Numbered from the stretch's first letter, positions 36,461-45,890 are shown. The stretch is DNA of 64,000 nt from Diaphorobacter sp. HDW4A (GCF_011305995.1 NZ_CP049910.1:2790001-2854000); one strand, 5' to 3'. Numbers and translations: made by a program. The notes: a model not told the origin generated them from the sequence alone.

Positions 36461-37810
36461 TCAATGCGATGCCGACAGTTCTGCCCCCGCCGCTTGATCA
36501 CGGCTGAGCTTCAAGCTCAGCACTGCAATGCCCGCACCGATGAGCGGCACGGCCAGCGCCAGAAAGAAGCCCTGCGGACCGCCCGAGGCAAGAATACTCC
36601 CGCCGATGGCAGACCCCAGGATGGCCCCCGCGCGTCCCATGCCGATGGCCCAGCCCGTCGCCGTGGCGCGCAGCGCTGTCGGGTAAGCACCCACGATCAG
36701 GTAGTTCAGCGCGATCTGCTGGCCACCGACACCAAAGCCCGCCACTCCGATCAGAACGAACACCAGTGCCCAGTTCTGCCCCGCAAATCCCAGCCCCAAC
36801 GCCACCAGAATGCCCACGGCGAACATGGCGACCAGCAGACGGCGCGTATCGACACGCGGCAGGAAGAAAGACAGCGGAATCGCGCAGATGATGAAGACTG
36901 CATTGACGATTACCGTGCCGAGCGGTGCGTCCGCCGCTGGCAGCCCTGCCGCCTTGAGTACCGTGGGAAGCCACGACAGCAGCATGAACCAAGCCACCCA
37001 GTTGAGCAGATAGATGGCCCAGATCGCCAGCGTCTTGCCCGCGTTGCCATCACTGAACAGCGCACGCACGCTGGCCCGCGCCACCGAAGCCTCCGGCACT
37101 GTGAAGCGCACACCCGCAGGCAGCGGGCGGCTGACGATCTTCGCCAGCACATTAGCGATGTAGCGTTGGCCGTGGTCATCACCGCGCGTTGCTCGGAAAT
37201 ACAGCGATTCAGGAAGCATCAGCGCAAGGAGCACCAGCATCGCGAGCGGCGCCACACCGCCGACGATGAAAATGCCTTCCCATCCAATCACCGGCAACAT
37301 GCGAGCGGCCAGCAGTCCACCAAGCATCGCTCCGGCGGGCAGCCCGAGCAACACGCCAGTCATGATGGCGCCTCGATAGCGGGCCGGTCCGTACTCGGCA
37401 GCCAGAGCGAGCAGCACGGGAGTGCAACCACCCATACCCACCCCGGCGATGAAGCGCAGCACCAGAATATGGTTGGTGTCAGTGGACCACGCGGTAGCCA
37501 GCGTCGCGATTCCAAAGATCGCTAGACTCAGCATGATGGTCGGGCGACGGCCGATGCGGTCGCCCACCATGCCAAGCGTCATGGCACCGATGGTCATGCC
37601 GACGATGCCCGCCGTGAGAATCGGCGCCAGCGATCCCGCTGGCAAATTGAATGCCGCAAGAATGGCCGGTCCGGTGAAGGCAATGGCCTGCGTGTCAAAG
37701 CCGTCGAACAGCGCGATGACGAAGCACAGCGCCAACACTCTCCACTGAAATGCGCCGAGGCGTTCGTTGTCGATCAACGTCGGGATCGACCATTGGGTTG
37801 CAGCGTTCAT
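36461..37810 (-). CDS. MFS aromatic acid:H+ symporter (AAHS family)
   Basis: 449 residues, about 12 helices. CFVIALFDGFDTQAIAF in the first helix contains the AAHS motif DGFD with its essential acidic residue, and GMVGDRIGRRP is the loop 2-3 motif of MFS carriers. The closest functional types are PcaK and BenK (4-hydroxybenzoate, benzoate, muconate). Its ATG overlaps the end of the preceding transporter gene by four bases. One of three aromatic transporters in a row. Confidence 0.88.
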   Translation of the reverse strand: MNAATQWSIPTLIDNERLGAFQWRVLALCFVIALFDGFDTQAIAFTGPAILAAFNLPAGSLAPILTAGIVGMTIGAMTLGMVGDRIGRRPTIMLSLAIFGIATLATAWSTDTNHILVLRFIAGVGMGGCTPVLLALAAEYGPARYRGAIMTGVLLGLPAGAMLGGLLAARMLPVIGWEGIFIVGGVAPLAMLVLLALMLPESLYFRATRGDDHGQRYIANVLAKIVSRPLPAGVRFTVPEASVARASVRALFSDGNAGKTLAIWAIYLLNWVAWFMLLSWLPTVLKAAGLPAADAPLGTVIVNAVFIICAIPLSFFLPRVDTRRLLVAMFAVGILVALGLGFAGQNWALVFVLIGVAGFGVGGQQIALNYLIVGAYPTALRATATGWAIGMGRAGAILGSAIGGSILASGGPQGFFLALAVPLIGAGIAVLSLKLSRDQAAGAELSASH

Positions 37811-39171
37811 CGCGCGACCCCGGACGCAGCAGGCGACGGAATCGGTGCCACCGCACCCGCTTCAGCACGAGGCCTGCGATACCACAGAATGAAGAAACCC
37901 ATGGCCAGCGCCGCGACCAGTCCGGGGACGGCGAATACCAGAAAGTTCAGTTGTAGCGGCAGAGCCGCGGCCATGAGCCAGCCGCCGAGCAGTGGGCCAA
38001 CGATGGCACCGGTGCGGCCGATGCCCGAGGCCCAGCCCAGTCCGGTGGAGCGGATGGCTTGCGGATAGAACTGCGCCGTGTTGGCGTACAGCAGGATCTG
38101 CGTGCCGATGGTCGTGGCACCCGCTATCGCGATCAGCAGGTAGAGGATGGGCATGGGGCTGTTGAAGCCCAGCAACGCGATGGCCACGGTGCCAACGGCG
38201 AAGAACGCGACCACCACTTTGGGCAGGCTGAATCGGTCACCCAGCCATCCGCCTGCAATCGCGCCGACCACGCCACCGAAGTTCAGCGCCAGCAGGAACG
38301 ACAGGCTTGAACCCAGGCTGTAGCCCGCATTGGCCATGAGTTTCGGCAGCCACGAGCCCAGCGCGTAAACCATCAGCAGGCAGCAGAAAAACGACAGCCA
38401 GATCATGAAGGTGCCCATGAAGCGTTCCTGCCTGAACAGATCCAGCACGGGAACGCCAGCGCCTTTGGCTTCGGCCTGCACGAGTTGGGCGTTGGCATCG
38501 AGACGCACGTCCGGCGCCACCTGTGCGAGCATCTCACGCGCCTTGGCATGTTGCCCCTGACGCAACAGAAAACCGATGGACTCCGGCAGCTTCCACAGAA
38601 TGAGGGGCAGGAGCACCAGCGGCACGGCGGCAGCGAAAAACATCGACTGCCAGCCATAGCGCGGCAGCATGTAGATACCCAGCCCCGCGCACAGCACCCC
38701 GCCCAGCGAGTAGCCGCTGAACATGATGGCCACGAGCGTGCTGCGCAGGCGCTTGGGCGCATATTCGTTCATCAGCGCGACGGCGTTGGGCATCAGTCCG
38801 CCGCAGCCCAGCCCCGCGATGAAGCGGAAGATGCCGAACTCGGTGGGCGTGGTCGCAAAGCCGCTCAGAAAGGTGGAAATGCTGAACAGCACAAAGCTGA
38901 TCGCCACGCCCTTTTTGCGGCCGATGCGGTCGGCCAGCGGGCCAAAGATGAACGCGCCGAACATCATGCCGAACAGCGCATAGCTGCCCAGCGCTCCGGC
39001 CTGTACGGGGGTCAGGCCCCATTCCTTCATCAGCACGGGCAGCACCGCGCCGTAGATGAACAGGTCATATCCATCGAAGACCAGCAGCAGTGCGCAGAGC
39101 CACATCACCATCCAGTGGAACTTGGTGAAGCGGGCGTTGTCGATGATCTGATTGACTTCTATCGTTTTCAT
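37807..39171 (-). CDS. benK: MFS benzoate transporter, AAHS family (BenK-like)
   Basis: 454 residues, about 12 helices. LLVFDGYDLFIYGAVLPVLM carries the DGYDLFIYG motif typical of BenK, and GPLADRIGRKKGV is the loop 2-3 MFS signature. BenK imports benzoate. It starts 22 bases after the ridA gene end on the minus strand and couples (ATGA) to the second AAHS gene. Confidence 0.87.
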   Translation of the reverse strand: MKTIEVNQIIDNARFTKFHWMVMWLCALLLVFDGYDLFIYGAVLPVLMKEWGLTPVQAGALGSYALFGMMFGAFIFGPLADRIGRKKGVAISFVLFSISTFLSGFATTPTEFGIFRFIAGLGCGGLMPNAVALMNEYAPKRLRSTLVAIMFSGYSLGGVLCAGLGIYMLPRYGWQSMFFAAAVPLVLLPLILWKLPESIGFLLRQGQHAKAREMLAQVAPDVRLDANAQLVQAEAKGAGVPVLDLFRQERFMGTFMIWLSFFCCLLMVYALGSWLPKLMANAGYSLGSSLSFLLALNFGGVVGAIAGGWLGDRFSLPKVVVAFFAVGTVAIALLGFNSPMPILYLLIAIAGATTIGTQILLYANTAQFYPQAIRSTGLGWASGIGRTGAIVGPLLGGWLMAAALPLQLNFLVFAVPGLVAALAMGFFILWYRRPRAEAGAVAPIPSPAASGVAR

Positions 39172-39193
39172 GTCAGTGTCTCCGTTGTGTATG

Positions 39194-39607
39194 TCATGTA
39201 CCGCTACTCGTATCCGGCAGCACCGCGACTGCCTTGATCTCGACGATGTAGCCCGGCGAGCCGCAGAGCATGTGCGCGCCGATGGCCGTCCATGCGGGCC
39301 TCGGATGCGTGGTGAGGTAGCGGTCGCGCACCTGCATGAACAGGGCTTGGTCGCGCAGGTCGGTGTGAAAGCTCGTCAGATCGACGATGTCGGCAAGCGA
39401 CGCGCCTGCGGTCTCAAGCACCAGGCGCAGGTTCTCGAACGCCTGCACGATCTGCCCTTCGCGGTCGGCAACCAGCTGCATCGACGCATCGCGTCCGATC
39501 TGGCCGGATACGTAGATGGTGTTGCCCACCTTGAGGGCCGGTGCATAGCCCATCTTTTCGTAGACCGACTCCATCCCGACAGGGACGATGGCTTTTCGTT
39601 CTTGCAT
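39194..39607 (-). CDS. RidA (YjgF/YER057c/UK114) family protein
   Basis: 137 residues of the chorismate-mutase-like trimer fold. Typical segments are NTIYVSGQIGRDASMQL near 30 and the conserved arginine/proline region PRPAWTAIGAHMLCGSPGYIVEIKAVAVLP. RidA proteins hydrolyse reactive enamines/imines, and some act as deaminases in aromatic pathways. Here it lies inside the benzoate cluster after benD, so a role in clearing an aromatic or muconate by-product is possible but not proven. 217 bases separate it from benD. Confidence 0.85.
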   Translation of the reverse strand: MQERKAIVPVGMESVYEKMGYAPALKVGNTIYVSGQIGRDASMQLVADREGQIVQAFENLRLVLETAGASLADIVDLTSFHTDLRDQALFMQVRDRYLTTHPRPAWTAIGAHMLCGSPGYIVEIKAVAVLPDTSSGT

Positions 39608-39639
39608 GGAAACTCCGTTGTCATTCAGTCAGCGAGGCG

Positions 39640-39812
39640 TGCTGACCCTCTATTCAAGGCCAGTGCGAGTCCATTGCTCGCAGTGCATAAAACTGGCGCA
39701 GCCCAAGCGAGGGCAGCCGAGCAAGGGCCGCCACCGCAGCGAGGGCTGCGTCCCCCTGCCCGCATTGCGAAGCAATGCGGGCAGGGGGAAGGCGCGAAGC
39801 GACTCAGGGGGT
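39640..39812. repeat. Composite palindromic intergenic repeat between benD and the ridA-family gene
   Basis: A 17-bp perfect stem (CCCCCTGCCCGCATTGC at 39752-39768 with its exact complement at 39772-39788, loop GAA) is flanked by two direct copies of AGCGAGGGC (39706-39714, 39738-39746), a small hairpin TGCGAG/CTCGCA (39664-39682) and, on the minus strand, the dispersed 22-base block (39791-39812) also seen after gabD. It looks like a mobile REP-type element of the genome. It lacks a T-run and would be transcribed within the ben message. Confidence 0.65.
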
Positions 39813-39824
39813 GTTCTCTAACCT

Positions 39825-40598
39825 TCAGCCGTTGTCGCCGCCTGCGACAGGCAGCACCGCGCCGGTGATGTAGCTGGCGTCGTCGGATGCAAGGAACAGG
39901 ATGGGGGCCACCTGTTCTTCCATCGTTCCGTAGCGCTTGAAGAAGGTGGACTCGGTGACCTGTTGCACGGCCTCGTTCATCCAGATCTTTTCCTGCCCGC
40001 TGTCGCCAGCGGCGTTGCGCGGAACACGCCGCGGCGGCGCCACGGTTCCACCCGGTGCGCTCGCCACAACACGGATGTTGTGTGGCCCATATTCCATGGC
40101 CAATGCCACCGTCATCGCATTCACACCACCCTTGGCCGCCGAATAAGGCACGCGGCGTATGCCGCGCGTGGCATTGGACGATACATTGACGATGGTTCCG
40201 CCCCCACGCGTGAGCAGGTGTGGCAGCACGGCATGGCAAGCGTAGAGCGTGGGCATCAGCGAGCGACGGATTTCGGCGTCGATCTGCTCGGGCTCGAATT
40301 CGGCATAAGGGCGCATGCGGATGGCACCGCCCACGCCGTTGATCAGGATATCGATGCCACCGAACTTCTGCGCGGCAATTGCCATCACTGATCGCGCTCC
40401 TTCGTAAGTTTCAAGATCGGCGACGAAGCCCGCCGACCCGCCGCCGGTGGTCTCGGCCGCCACGTCGGTGACGAAATCGGCTCGGTCCACGAACAGCACC
40501 CGGCCACCTTCGGCTGCGATGCCGAGCGCCACGCCGCGCCCTATTCCCTGTGCTGCGCCGGTGACGACCACGGCTTTGCCTTCAAAGCGATTCTTCAT
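39825..40598 (-). CDS. benD: cis-1,2-dihydroxycyclohexa-3,5-diene-1-carboxylate dehydrogenase
   Basis: 257 residues, short-chain dehydrogenase. The NAD site TGAAQGIG is at 13-20 and the catalytic Tyr152-X3-Lys156 in PYSAAKGG, with Ser140/Ser141 before it. Sequence blocks such as GGIDILINGVGGAIRMRPY and VASAPGGTVAPPRR are BenD/XylL-like. It oxidises and decarboxylates benzoate cis-diol to catechol. It lies 12 bases after benC. Confidence 0.95.
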   Translation of the reverse strand: MKNRFEGKAVVVTGAAQGIGRGVALGIAAEGGRVLFVDRADFVTDVAAETTGGGSAGFVADLETYEGARSVMAIAAQKFGGIDILINGVGGAIRMRPYAEFEPEQIDAEIRRSLMPTLYACHAVLPHLLTRGGGTIVNVSSNATRGIRRVPYSAAKGGVNAMTVALAMEYGPHNIRVVASAPGGTVAPPRRVPRNAAGDSGQEKIWMNEAVQQVTESTFFKRYGTMEEQVAPILFLASDDASYITGAVLPVAGGDNG

Positions 40599-40610
40599 GA
40601 TGGTCTCCGC

Positions 40611-41630
40611 TCACGCCGTGGTCTGGTTGGGGGTGAACTTCTCGTAGTGGAAGCTCGCGGGGGTGATGCCTTCGGACTTGAAGTGCTTCTGCACCGCGTC
40701 CACCATGGGCGGCGGGCCGCACAGGTAGACATCCACATTGCCGCCGTGCAGCGCCTGCGCGGGCATGTGCTGGGTGACGTAGCCTTGGCGCTCATGCGCC
40801 GTGTTCGCATCGGCCACGCAGGTAGTGAAGGTGAAACCGGGCACGCGCTGGGCGTATTCCTGCAGCCGGTCGACCAGCACCAGATCCTGGTCGCGGGTCA
40901 CGCCGTAGATCATGTGTACGGGTTGCTCAGACTTCTGGGTCGCCAGCACTTCGAGCATCGAGAGGAACGGCGCGAGTCCGGTGCCGCCCGCGAGGAACAA
41001 CAGCGGCCGGTTCACCGGGCGCAGATAGAAGCTGCCGAGCGGTCCCGTCATCTGCAGGGTCTGGCCGCTGGCGGCACCCTCCTTCAGCCAGGTGCTCATC
41101 AGGCCGCTGTCGACATGCTTGATGAGAAACGTCATCCGGCGCGCGCCCGGCGCCGAACTGAATGAGTAGGAGCGGTGCTGACCGCTGCCCGGCACGTGGA
41201 TGTTCACGTACTGACCGGGCAGGAAGACCGGTGCGTTCTCGGGAATGTCCAACACCAGCTCGTAGGCTGCGTCGCTGAACGGCGCTACTTCCGAGACGTT
41301 GGCGCTGAACTCGGCCGTGCCGGTCTTGCAGGTCGTGGACGGCACAGGCACTGCGATCACACAGTCGGACTTGGGGACCATCTGACAAGTCAGTACCAGC
41401 CCCTCAGCCGCCTCGTCCTCGGTCAGCGCGTCTTCGATGTATTCATCTCCCAGATCATAGGCACCGCTTTCGGCACGGCACTTGCAGGTGCCGCATACGC
41501 CGTCGGAGCAATCCATGGGCAGGTTGATGCGATTGCGGAACGCGGCATCCAGTACTTTTTCAGTGGCGCCACATTCAACGAAACGGGTGACCCCGTCCTC
41601 GAAATTCAGGGCAATGCGATAGCTTGTCAT
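40611..41630 (-). CDS. benC: Benzoate 1,2-dioxygenase reductase component
   Basis: 339 residues. An N-terminal plant-type ferredoxin domain has its 2Fe-2S cysteines at 41, 46, 49 and 82. The flavin domain carries RSYSFSS and the NADH domain GGTGLAPFLSMLE. It passes electrons from NADH through FAD and the 2Fe-2S cluster to BenAB. Sits 16 bases after benB and 12 before benD. Confidence 0.96.
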   Translation of the reverse strand: MTSYRIALNFEDGVTRFVECGATEKVLDAAFRNRINLPMDCSDGVCGTCKCRAESGAYDLGDEYIEDALTEDEAAEGLVLTCQMVPKSDCVIAVPVPSTTCKTGTAEFSANVSEVAPFSDAAYELVLDIPENAPVFLPGQYVNIHVPGSGQHRSYSFSSAPGARRMTFLIKHVDSGLMSTWLKEGAASGQTLQMTGPLGSFYLRPVNRPLLFLAGGTGLAPFLSMLEVLATQKSEQPVHMIYGVTRDQDLVLVDRLQEYAQRVPGFTFTTCVADANTAHERQGYVTQHMPAQALHGGNVDVYLCGPPPMVDAVQKHFKSEGITPASFHYEKFTPNQTTA

Positions 41631-41646
41631 CGTGGTCTCCTGAGGG

Positions 41647-42159
41647 TCAGACGTGGTAGATGTCGAGAACCTGGCGGATGTAGTCGTTCTTCAGAACGAT
41701 CTTCTTGCGGGCGATCAGAAAACCACTCTCCACCTTGCGCAGGGTGGCGAACACCGTGCCGAAGAAATGGTCGGTGAGCTTGTAGCGATGGCACAGTGTG
41801 TGGAAGTTGTAACGCACGTCCACTGCATCACCCCGCTCGGCAAGCACTTCCACATTGGTAATCATGTGGTTGGTGCGCGGCTCGGGCATGGAGGCGCTTG
41901 AGCGTTCCGTCTTGATGCGGAAGATCCGGTCTTCCAGGCCATTGCGGTCGGGGTAGTAGATCAGCGAGATCTCACTTTGCGGGTCTTCGGTGAGCTTGTC
42001 GTCGTCGTCCCAGGCGGGCATCCAGTAGTCGACGTCCGCCGCATAGAGTTCCAGCCAAGGCTCCCATTCGCGGTCGTCCAGATAGCGGCCTTCGCGATAG
42101 AGGAAGGCGCAGATGGCACCGAGGTCCGCTGTGGTGGTGGCAGTGGTGTTTGTGCTCAT
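41647..42159 (-). CDS. benB: Benzoate 1,2-dioxygenase, small (beta) subunit
   Basis: 170 residues of the ring-hydroxylating dioxygenase beta family: [18 protein letters not shown] at the start, DVDYWMPAW, and the C-terminal [24 protein letters not shown]. It forms the structural part of the alpha3beta3 oxygenase. The start overlaps the benA stop by four bases. Confidence 0.95.
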   Translation of the reverse strand: MSTNTTATTTADLGAICAFLYREGRYLDDREWEPWLELYAADVDYWMPAWDDDDKLTEDPQSEISLIYYPDRNGLEDRIFRIKTERSSASMPEPRTNHMITNVEVLAERGDAVDVRYNFHTLCHRYKLTDHFFGTVFATLRKVESGFLIARKKIVLKNDYIRQVLDIYHV

Positions 42160-43520
42160 GACTGCTCTCCTTGACGTTCTTGCTGTACGGCCTTGCGCAT
42201 CTCCTGCGTCCAGTAGTGGTGCTGGCAGACAAACAGGCCTTCGTCCTCGCTGCGCTCGCCGCTGAGCAAGGGCTTCATGCCCATCTTTTTGGCGTTCTCA
42301 TCGGGGCCTTCGATCCACAGCGGTGCACCGCGGCTCAGGTCGTTCCAGCGGATGGCGGAGCCTCCGTAGCCGGCCTGGCAGGCGCGGAACTCTTCGAGGT
42401 CGTCCGCCGTGCCCATACCCGAGACGTTGAAGAAATCCTCGTACTGGCGAATGCGGATGGCGCGGTCTTCGGCGCTCTCGCCCTTGGGGCCGAAGCAGAA
42501 GATGCTGATTTCGGTCTTGTCCACGCTGAGCGGACGGGCCACGCGAATCTGCGTGCCGAACTGGTCCATCAGAAACACGTTGGGGTACAGGCACAGGTTG
42601 CGGGTCTGACCGACGATCACATCGGCGCGGTCCTGGCCGACGCGCGCCGCCAGTTCCTCGCGCTGGTTCCAGATCGGGCGCACTTCAGGATTGAGCGTCT
42701 GCGTCCACAGCAGAATGTGACCGTTCTCGTAACCGTACACACCGGCCGTGGCCTTGCTCCAGTTGTTCGCGTCGGTCGCCTTCGTGCCTCCCTCTTTGCG
42801 GCGGCCCATGGTGGCGCCGTAGTTCCAGTGCACGGTGCTCACGTGGTAGCCGTCGCAGCCGTTCTCCATCTGCATCTTCCAGTTGCCGTCGTAGATGTAG
42901 CTGGAATTACCGCGCAGCACCTCGAGGCCGTTGGGCGCCTGATCGACGATCTGGTCAATGATCACGCGGGTCTCGCCAAGGTAGTCCTCGAGCGGCATCA
43001 CGTCGGCATTGAGACTGCCGAACAGAAAGCCGCGATAGCTCTGGAAGCGCGCCACCTTGGTCAGGTCATGCGAGCCGTCGGTGTTGAAGGCTTCCGGATA
43101 TTGCGTAGTCTTCTCATCCTTCACCTTGAGCAGCTTGCCGCTGTTGCTGAAGGTCCAGCCGTGGAACGGGCAAGTGAAGCTGCCCTTGTTGCCGTGCTTG
43201 CGGCGGCACAGCATGGCGCCCTTGTGGGCACAGGCGTTGATCACCGCGTGCAGCTCGCCCGTTTTGTCACGGGTGATGACGATGGGCTGGCGGCCGATCG
43301 ACGTGGTGTAGTAGTCGTTGTTGTTGGGGATCTGGCTCTCGTGGGCCAGATAGACCCAGTTCGATTCGAAGATCTGCTTCATCTCCAGCTCGAACAGTTC
43401 GGCGTTGGTGAAGATGTCGCGGCGGCAGCGGTAGACGCCGGCCTCCTTGTCTTCCTGCAAGGCCGTGTCCAGCAACTTCTCGACCTCATCGTACTTGTCA
43501 GCGGTGGCAATCGTGCTCAT
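42156..43520 (-). CDS. benA: Benzoate 1,2-dioxygenase, large (alpha) subunit
   Basis: 454 residues. The Rieske 2Fe-2S ligands are Cys97-X-His99 and Cys117-X2-His120. The mononuclear iron site follows in [15 protein letters not shown] (two His). The enzyme converts benzoate to cis-1,2-dihydroxy-cyclohexadiene carboxylate. It is the first ben gene, 119 bases downstream of catA; this gap holds a 9-bp hairpin but no obvious strong promoter. Confidence 0.96.
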   Translation of the reverse strand: MSTIATADKYDEVEKLLDTALQEDKEAGVYRCRRDIFTNAELFELEMKQIFESNWVYLAHESQIPNNNDYYTTSIGRQPIVITRDKTGELHAVINACAHKGAMLCRRKHGNKGSFTCPFHGWTFSNSGKLLKVKDEKTTQYPEAFNTDGSHDLTKVARFQSYRGFLFGSLNADVMPLEDYLGETRVIIDQIVDQAPNGLEVLRGNSSYIYDGNWKMQMENGCDGYHVSTVHWNYGATMGRRKEGGTKATDANNWSKATAGVYGYENGHILLWTQTLNPEVRPIWNQREELAARVGQDRADVIVGQTRNLCLYPNVFLMDQFGTQIRVARPLSVDKTEISIFCFGPKGESAEDRAIRIRQYEDFFNVSGMGTADDLEEFRACQAGYGGSAIRWNDLSRGAPLWIEGPDENAKKMGMKPLLSGERSEDEGLFVCQHHYWTQEMRKAVQQERQGEQS

Positions 43521-43551
43521 GGTGATCTTTCGTTAGAGTGCGACCATCCCC

Positions 43552-43574
43552 GCCGCGACGTTGGCCGTCGCGGC
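43552..43574. other. GC-rich hairpin between catA and benA
   Basis: GCCGCGACG (43552-43560) and CGTCGCGGC (43566-43574) form a perfect 9-bp stem with a five-base loop, 32 bases before benA on the minus strand. It lacks a T-run on that strand; it may set differential stability of catA and ben parts of the message. Confidence 0.5.
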
Positions 43575-43639
43575 TTTTGATCGGGGGGCGGGGAACGGGA
43601 GGCTGTGCGGGCCGGTCAGGCCCTCACTCCGTCAAGCCA

Positions 43640-44575
43640 TCAGGCAGCCAGGCGTGGACGCTCGACGATCTGGTTGTCGACGCCGTTGACCAGCGTGCTC
43701 AGCGAGATGTCGAAGACGATTTCAGCGAACGGGCCGCTCAGTCCCTCGGCCTTGATGCTTGCGGCATCGGTGTGCTCGACCAGCGGCGGCACCAGACCTT
43801 CACGTGTGGCGTAGGCAAAGTCGTCGAACACCAGCGGATCGCCATCGATGTTGATCTGCGTAGTCAGCTTGCGGTGGCCGTCAGCCGTGACGAAGAAGTG
43901 GATGTGCGCCGGGCGGTTGCCATGGCGACCCAGCTCATTGAGCAGACCTTGCGTGGGGCCGTTGGGTGGGCAGCCGTAGCCCTTGGGCACGATGCTCTGG
44001 AACTTGTACCGGCCCTCGGCATCCGCAATGATGGTGCGGCGCATGTTGAACGGCTTCTGCTCGCCCGTGGGATCGTAGTGCGAGTAAAAGCCCTTGGTAT
44101 TGGCATGCCAGACTTCCACCTGCGCGCCCGGCAGCGGCTTGCCGTCCGTGCCGCGCACGGTGCCGTGCATGATCAGCGTCTGGCCTTCCTTGTCGCTGCC
44201 GTCATCCAGACGCACATATCCCTGCGCCACCGGAGCACCGGCCACATACAGCGGGCCTTCGATGGTGCGCGGCGTGCCGTTTTCGACACCCGCTGCCGCG
44301 TCGTCGGCGTCCATGCGCATGTCCAGAAACCGGTCGAATCCCAGACCCGGCGAGAGCAGCCCCGCCTCGCTGCTCGCGCCCAGACGGTTCAGATACGCCA
44401 CTCCAGCCCAGTACTCGTCGGCGGTGATTTCCAGATCGTCAATGGTCTTGAACAGATCGGACAGGATGCGGTGGACGATCTTCTTGGTGCGTGGGTTGCC
44501 ACCGCTTTGGTCGAGGCCGCTGGCCAGACGCAGAAAGTCCTGCACTTCGGGAGTATTGAAAATATGAACTGTCAT
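43640..44575 (-). CDS. catA: Catechol 1,2-dioxygenase
   Basis: 311 residues from ATG 44575, with AAGGAG seven bases before. The non-haem Fe(III) ligands fall at the positions known for intradiol enzymes: Tyr164 (GFYSHY), Tyr200 (PKGYGCP), His224 and His226 (RPAHIHFF). It cleaves catechol to cis,cis-muconate. catB is 67 bases upstream and benABCD downstream, giving a continuous benzoate-to-muconolactone set. Confidence 0.96.
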   Translation of the reverse strand: MTVHIFNTPEVQDFLRLASGLDQSGGNPRTKKIVHRILSDLFKTIDDLEITADEYWAGVAYLNRLGASSEAGLLSPGLGFDRFLDMRMDADDAAAGVENGTPRTIEGPLYVAGAPVAQGYVRLDDGSDKEGQTLIMHGTVRGTDGKPLPGAQVEVWHANTKGFYSHYDPTGEQKPFNMRRTIIADAEGRYKFQSIVPKGYGCPPNGPTQGLLNELGRHGNRPAHIHFFVTADGHRKLTTQINIDGDPLVFDDFAYATREGLVPPLVEHTDAASIKAEGLSGPFAEIVFDISLSTLVNGVDNQIVERPRLAA

Positions 44576-44642
44576 GCTTGTCTCCTTGGAATCGTGGGTT
44601 GAAATCGTGGATGGGGCTGGGTGGGTAGATCGATACAAATAG

Positions 44643-45827
44643 TCAGGCCATCGCGACGGATGCGCCCTGCTTTCGGTCGCGGCGGAAGAACTGAACGCGG
44701 TCTTCGTCGAGCGCAATGCCGAGACCAGCTGTCTTGGGTACTTCGAGCTGGAAATCCCGGTACTGCAATGGCTGCTCCAGGATTTCCTCGGTCAGCAGCA
44801 AGGGACCAAACAATTCGGTGCCCCACTGCAGATGCTCGAAGGTGGCGAACGCATGGGCCGATGCGATCGTGCCGACCGCGCCTTCCAGCATGGTTCCGCC
44901 ATAGAGTTCGATGCCAGCGGCGTCGGCAATCGCCGCCACCTGTTGAGCGGCACGCAAGCCGCCGGACTGCTCGGTCTTCACCGCGAACACATCGGCGCCC
45001 GCCACCCGGGCCAGCGCAAAGGCCGAGGCTGGGCCGGTCAGCAATTCATCGGCCATCACGGCAATCGCGAAGCGGCCCTTCAGTCGCGCCAACGCTTCAG
45101 CCGATGCCACCGGTTGCTCGACGAGTTCGCAGCCCGCGTCGACCAGCCCCGCCAGACCGTGCTGCGCCTGTAGCTCGCTCCAGGCCTTGTTCACGTCGAC
45201 CCGCACGGCAGCGCGGTCGCCCATGGCCTTCTTGATGGCCGCAACATGGGCCACATCGGCGGCCACGGCACGGCGACCGATCTTGAGCTTGAAGATATTG
45301 TGGCGACGCAGGGCCAGCATGCGCTCGGCCTCGTCGATGTCCTTGGCGGTATCGCCCGAAGCCAGCGTCCACGCCACCGGCAGGCTGTCACGCACGCGGC
45401 CGCCCAGCAGTTGGGAGAGCGGCAGACCGGTGCGGTGGCCCAGCGCGTCGAACAGCGCGGTCTCCACGGCACACTTGGCGAAGCGATTGTCGTAGATGGC
45501 CTTGTTCAGCTTGGCCATGATGGCGGGCACCTGGCTGGCATCCGAGCCGATCAGGAGCGGTGCGAAATAGGTGTCGATGGCCAGCTTCATGCCTTCGGGC
45601 GACTCGGATCCGTATGCGAGGCCGCCAATCGTCGTGCCTTCGCCCACGCCGACCGTGCCATCCGAGCAGTGCAGGCGCACCAGCATCAGCGTCTGTCCGT
45701 TCATCGTCGCCATGGACAACTGATGCGGACGGATCGTCGGCAGATCCACCAGAAAGGTCTCTACCCGCTCGATGGTGGCCGATGCGGCGGGGAGATGAAG
45801 GTGTTGGGTGTTTGGCATGGACTCCAT
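44643..45827 (-). CDS. catB: Muconate cycloisomerase
   Basis: About 394 residues from ATG 45827; ATG 45818 has a GGAG only three bases ahead and is also possible. Enolase-superfamily features: the KLK lysine pair near 180-182 (HNIFKLKIG), metal-binding acid residues in VRVDVNKAW and ELVEQPV, and the general acid lysine in FAVKTEQSGG. It converts cis,cis-muconate to muconolactone. First gene of the minus-strand catabolic cluster and divergent from the LysR gene. Confidence 0.94.
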   Translation of the reverse strand: MESMPNTQHLHLPAASATIERVETFLVDLPTIRPHQLSMATMNGQTLMLVRLHCSDGTVGVGEGTTIGGLAYGSESPEGMKLAIDTYFAPLLIGSDASQVPAIMAKLNKAIYDNRFAKCAVETALFDALGHRTGLPLSQLLGGRVRDSLPVAWTLASGDTAKDIDEAERMLALRRHNIFKLKIGRRAVAADVAHVAAIKKAMGDRAAVRVDVNKAWSELQAQHGLAGLVDAGCELVEQPVASAEALARLKGRFAIAVMADELLTGPASAFALARVAGADVFAVKTEQSGGLRAAQQVAAIADAAGIELYGGTMLEGAVGTIASAHAFATFEHLQWGTELFGPLLLTEEILEQPLQYRDFQLEVPKTAGLGIALDEDRVQFFRRDRKQGASVAMA

Positions 45828-45875
45828 TGAACGCCGCAAGCGCCTTGCAATCCAACACCAAATTTATCTGAGTTC

Positions 45876-45890
45876 ATACCTTCATCGTAT
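45876..45890. promoter_or_regulatory. CatM/BenM-type LysR operator between catB and catR
   Basis: ATAC-N7-GTAT occurs perfectly (ATAC at 45876-45879, GTAT at 45887-45890) in the 134-base AT-rich space between catB and the LysR gene. This is exactly the published high-affinity site for BenM/CatM, which respond to muconate and benzoate. It is 49 bases before catB. Confidence 0.8.

Noticed and set aside
35242..36501. N-terminal extension of the first GTPase into benE, giving 840 residues
   Set aside because: The extra part is benE read out of frame, with Arg/Gly/His-rich shadow composition; the start at 35241 has a perfect ribosome site.
42171..43580. 469-residue plus-strand frame opposite benA
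   Set aside because: Antisense to the Rieske oxygenase gene and without motif support.
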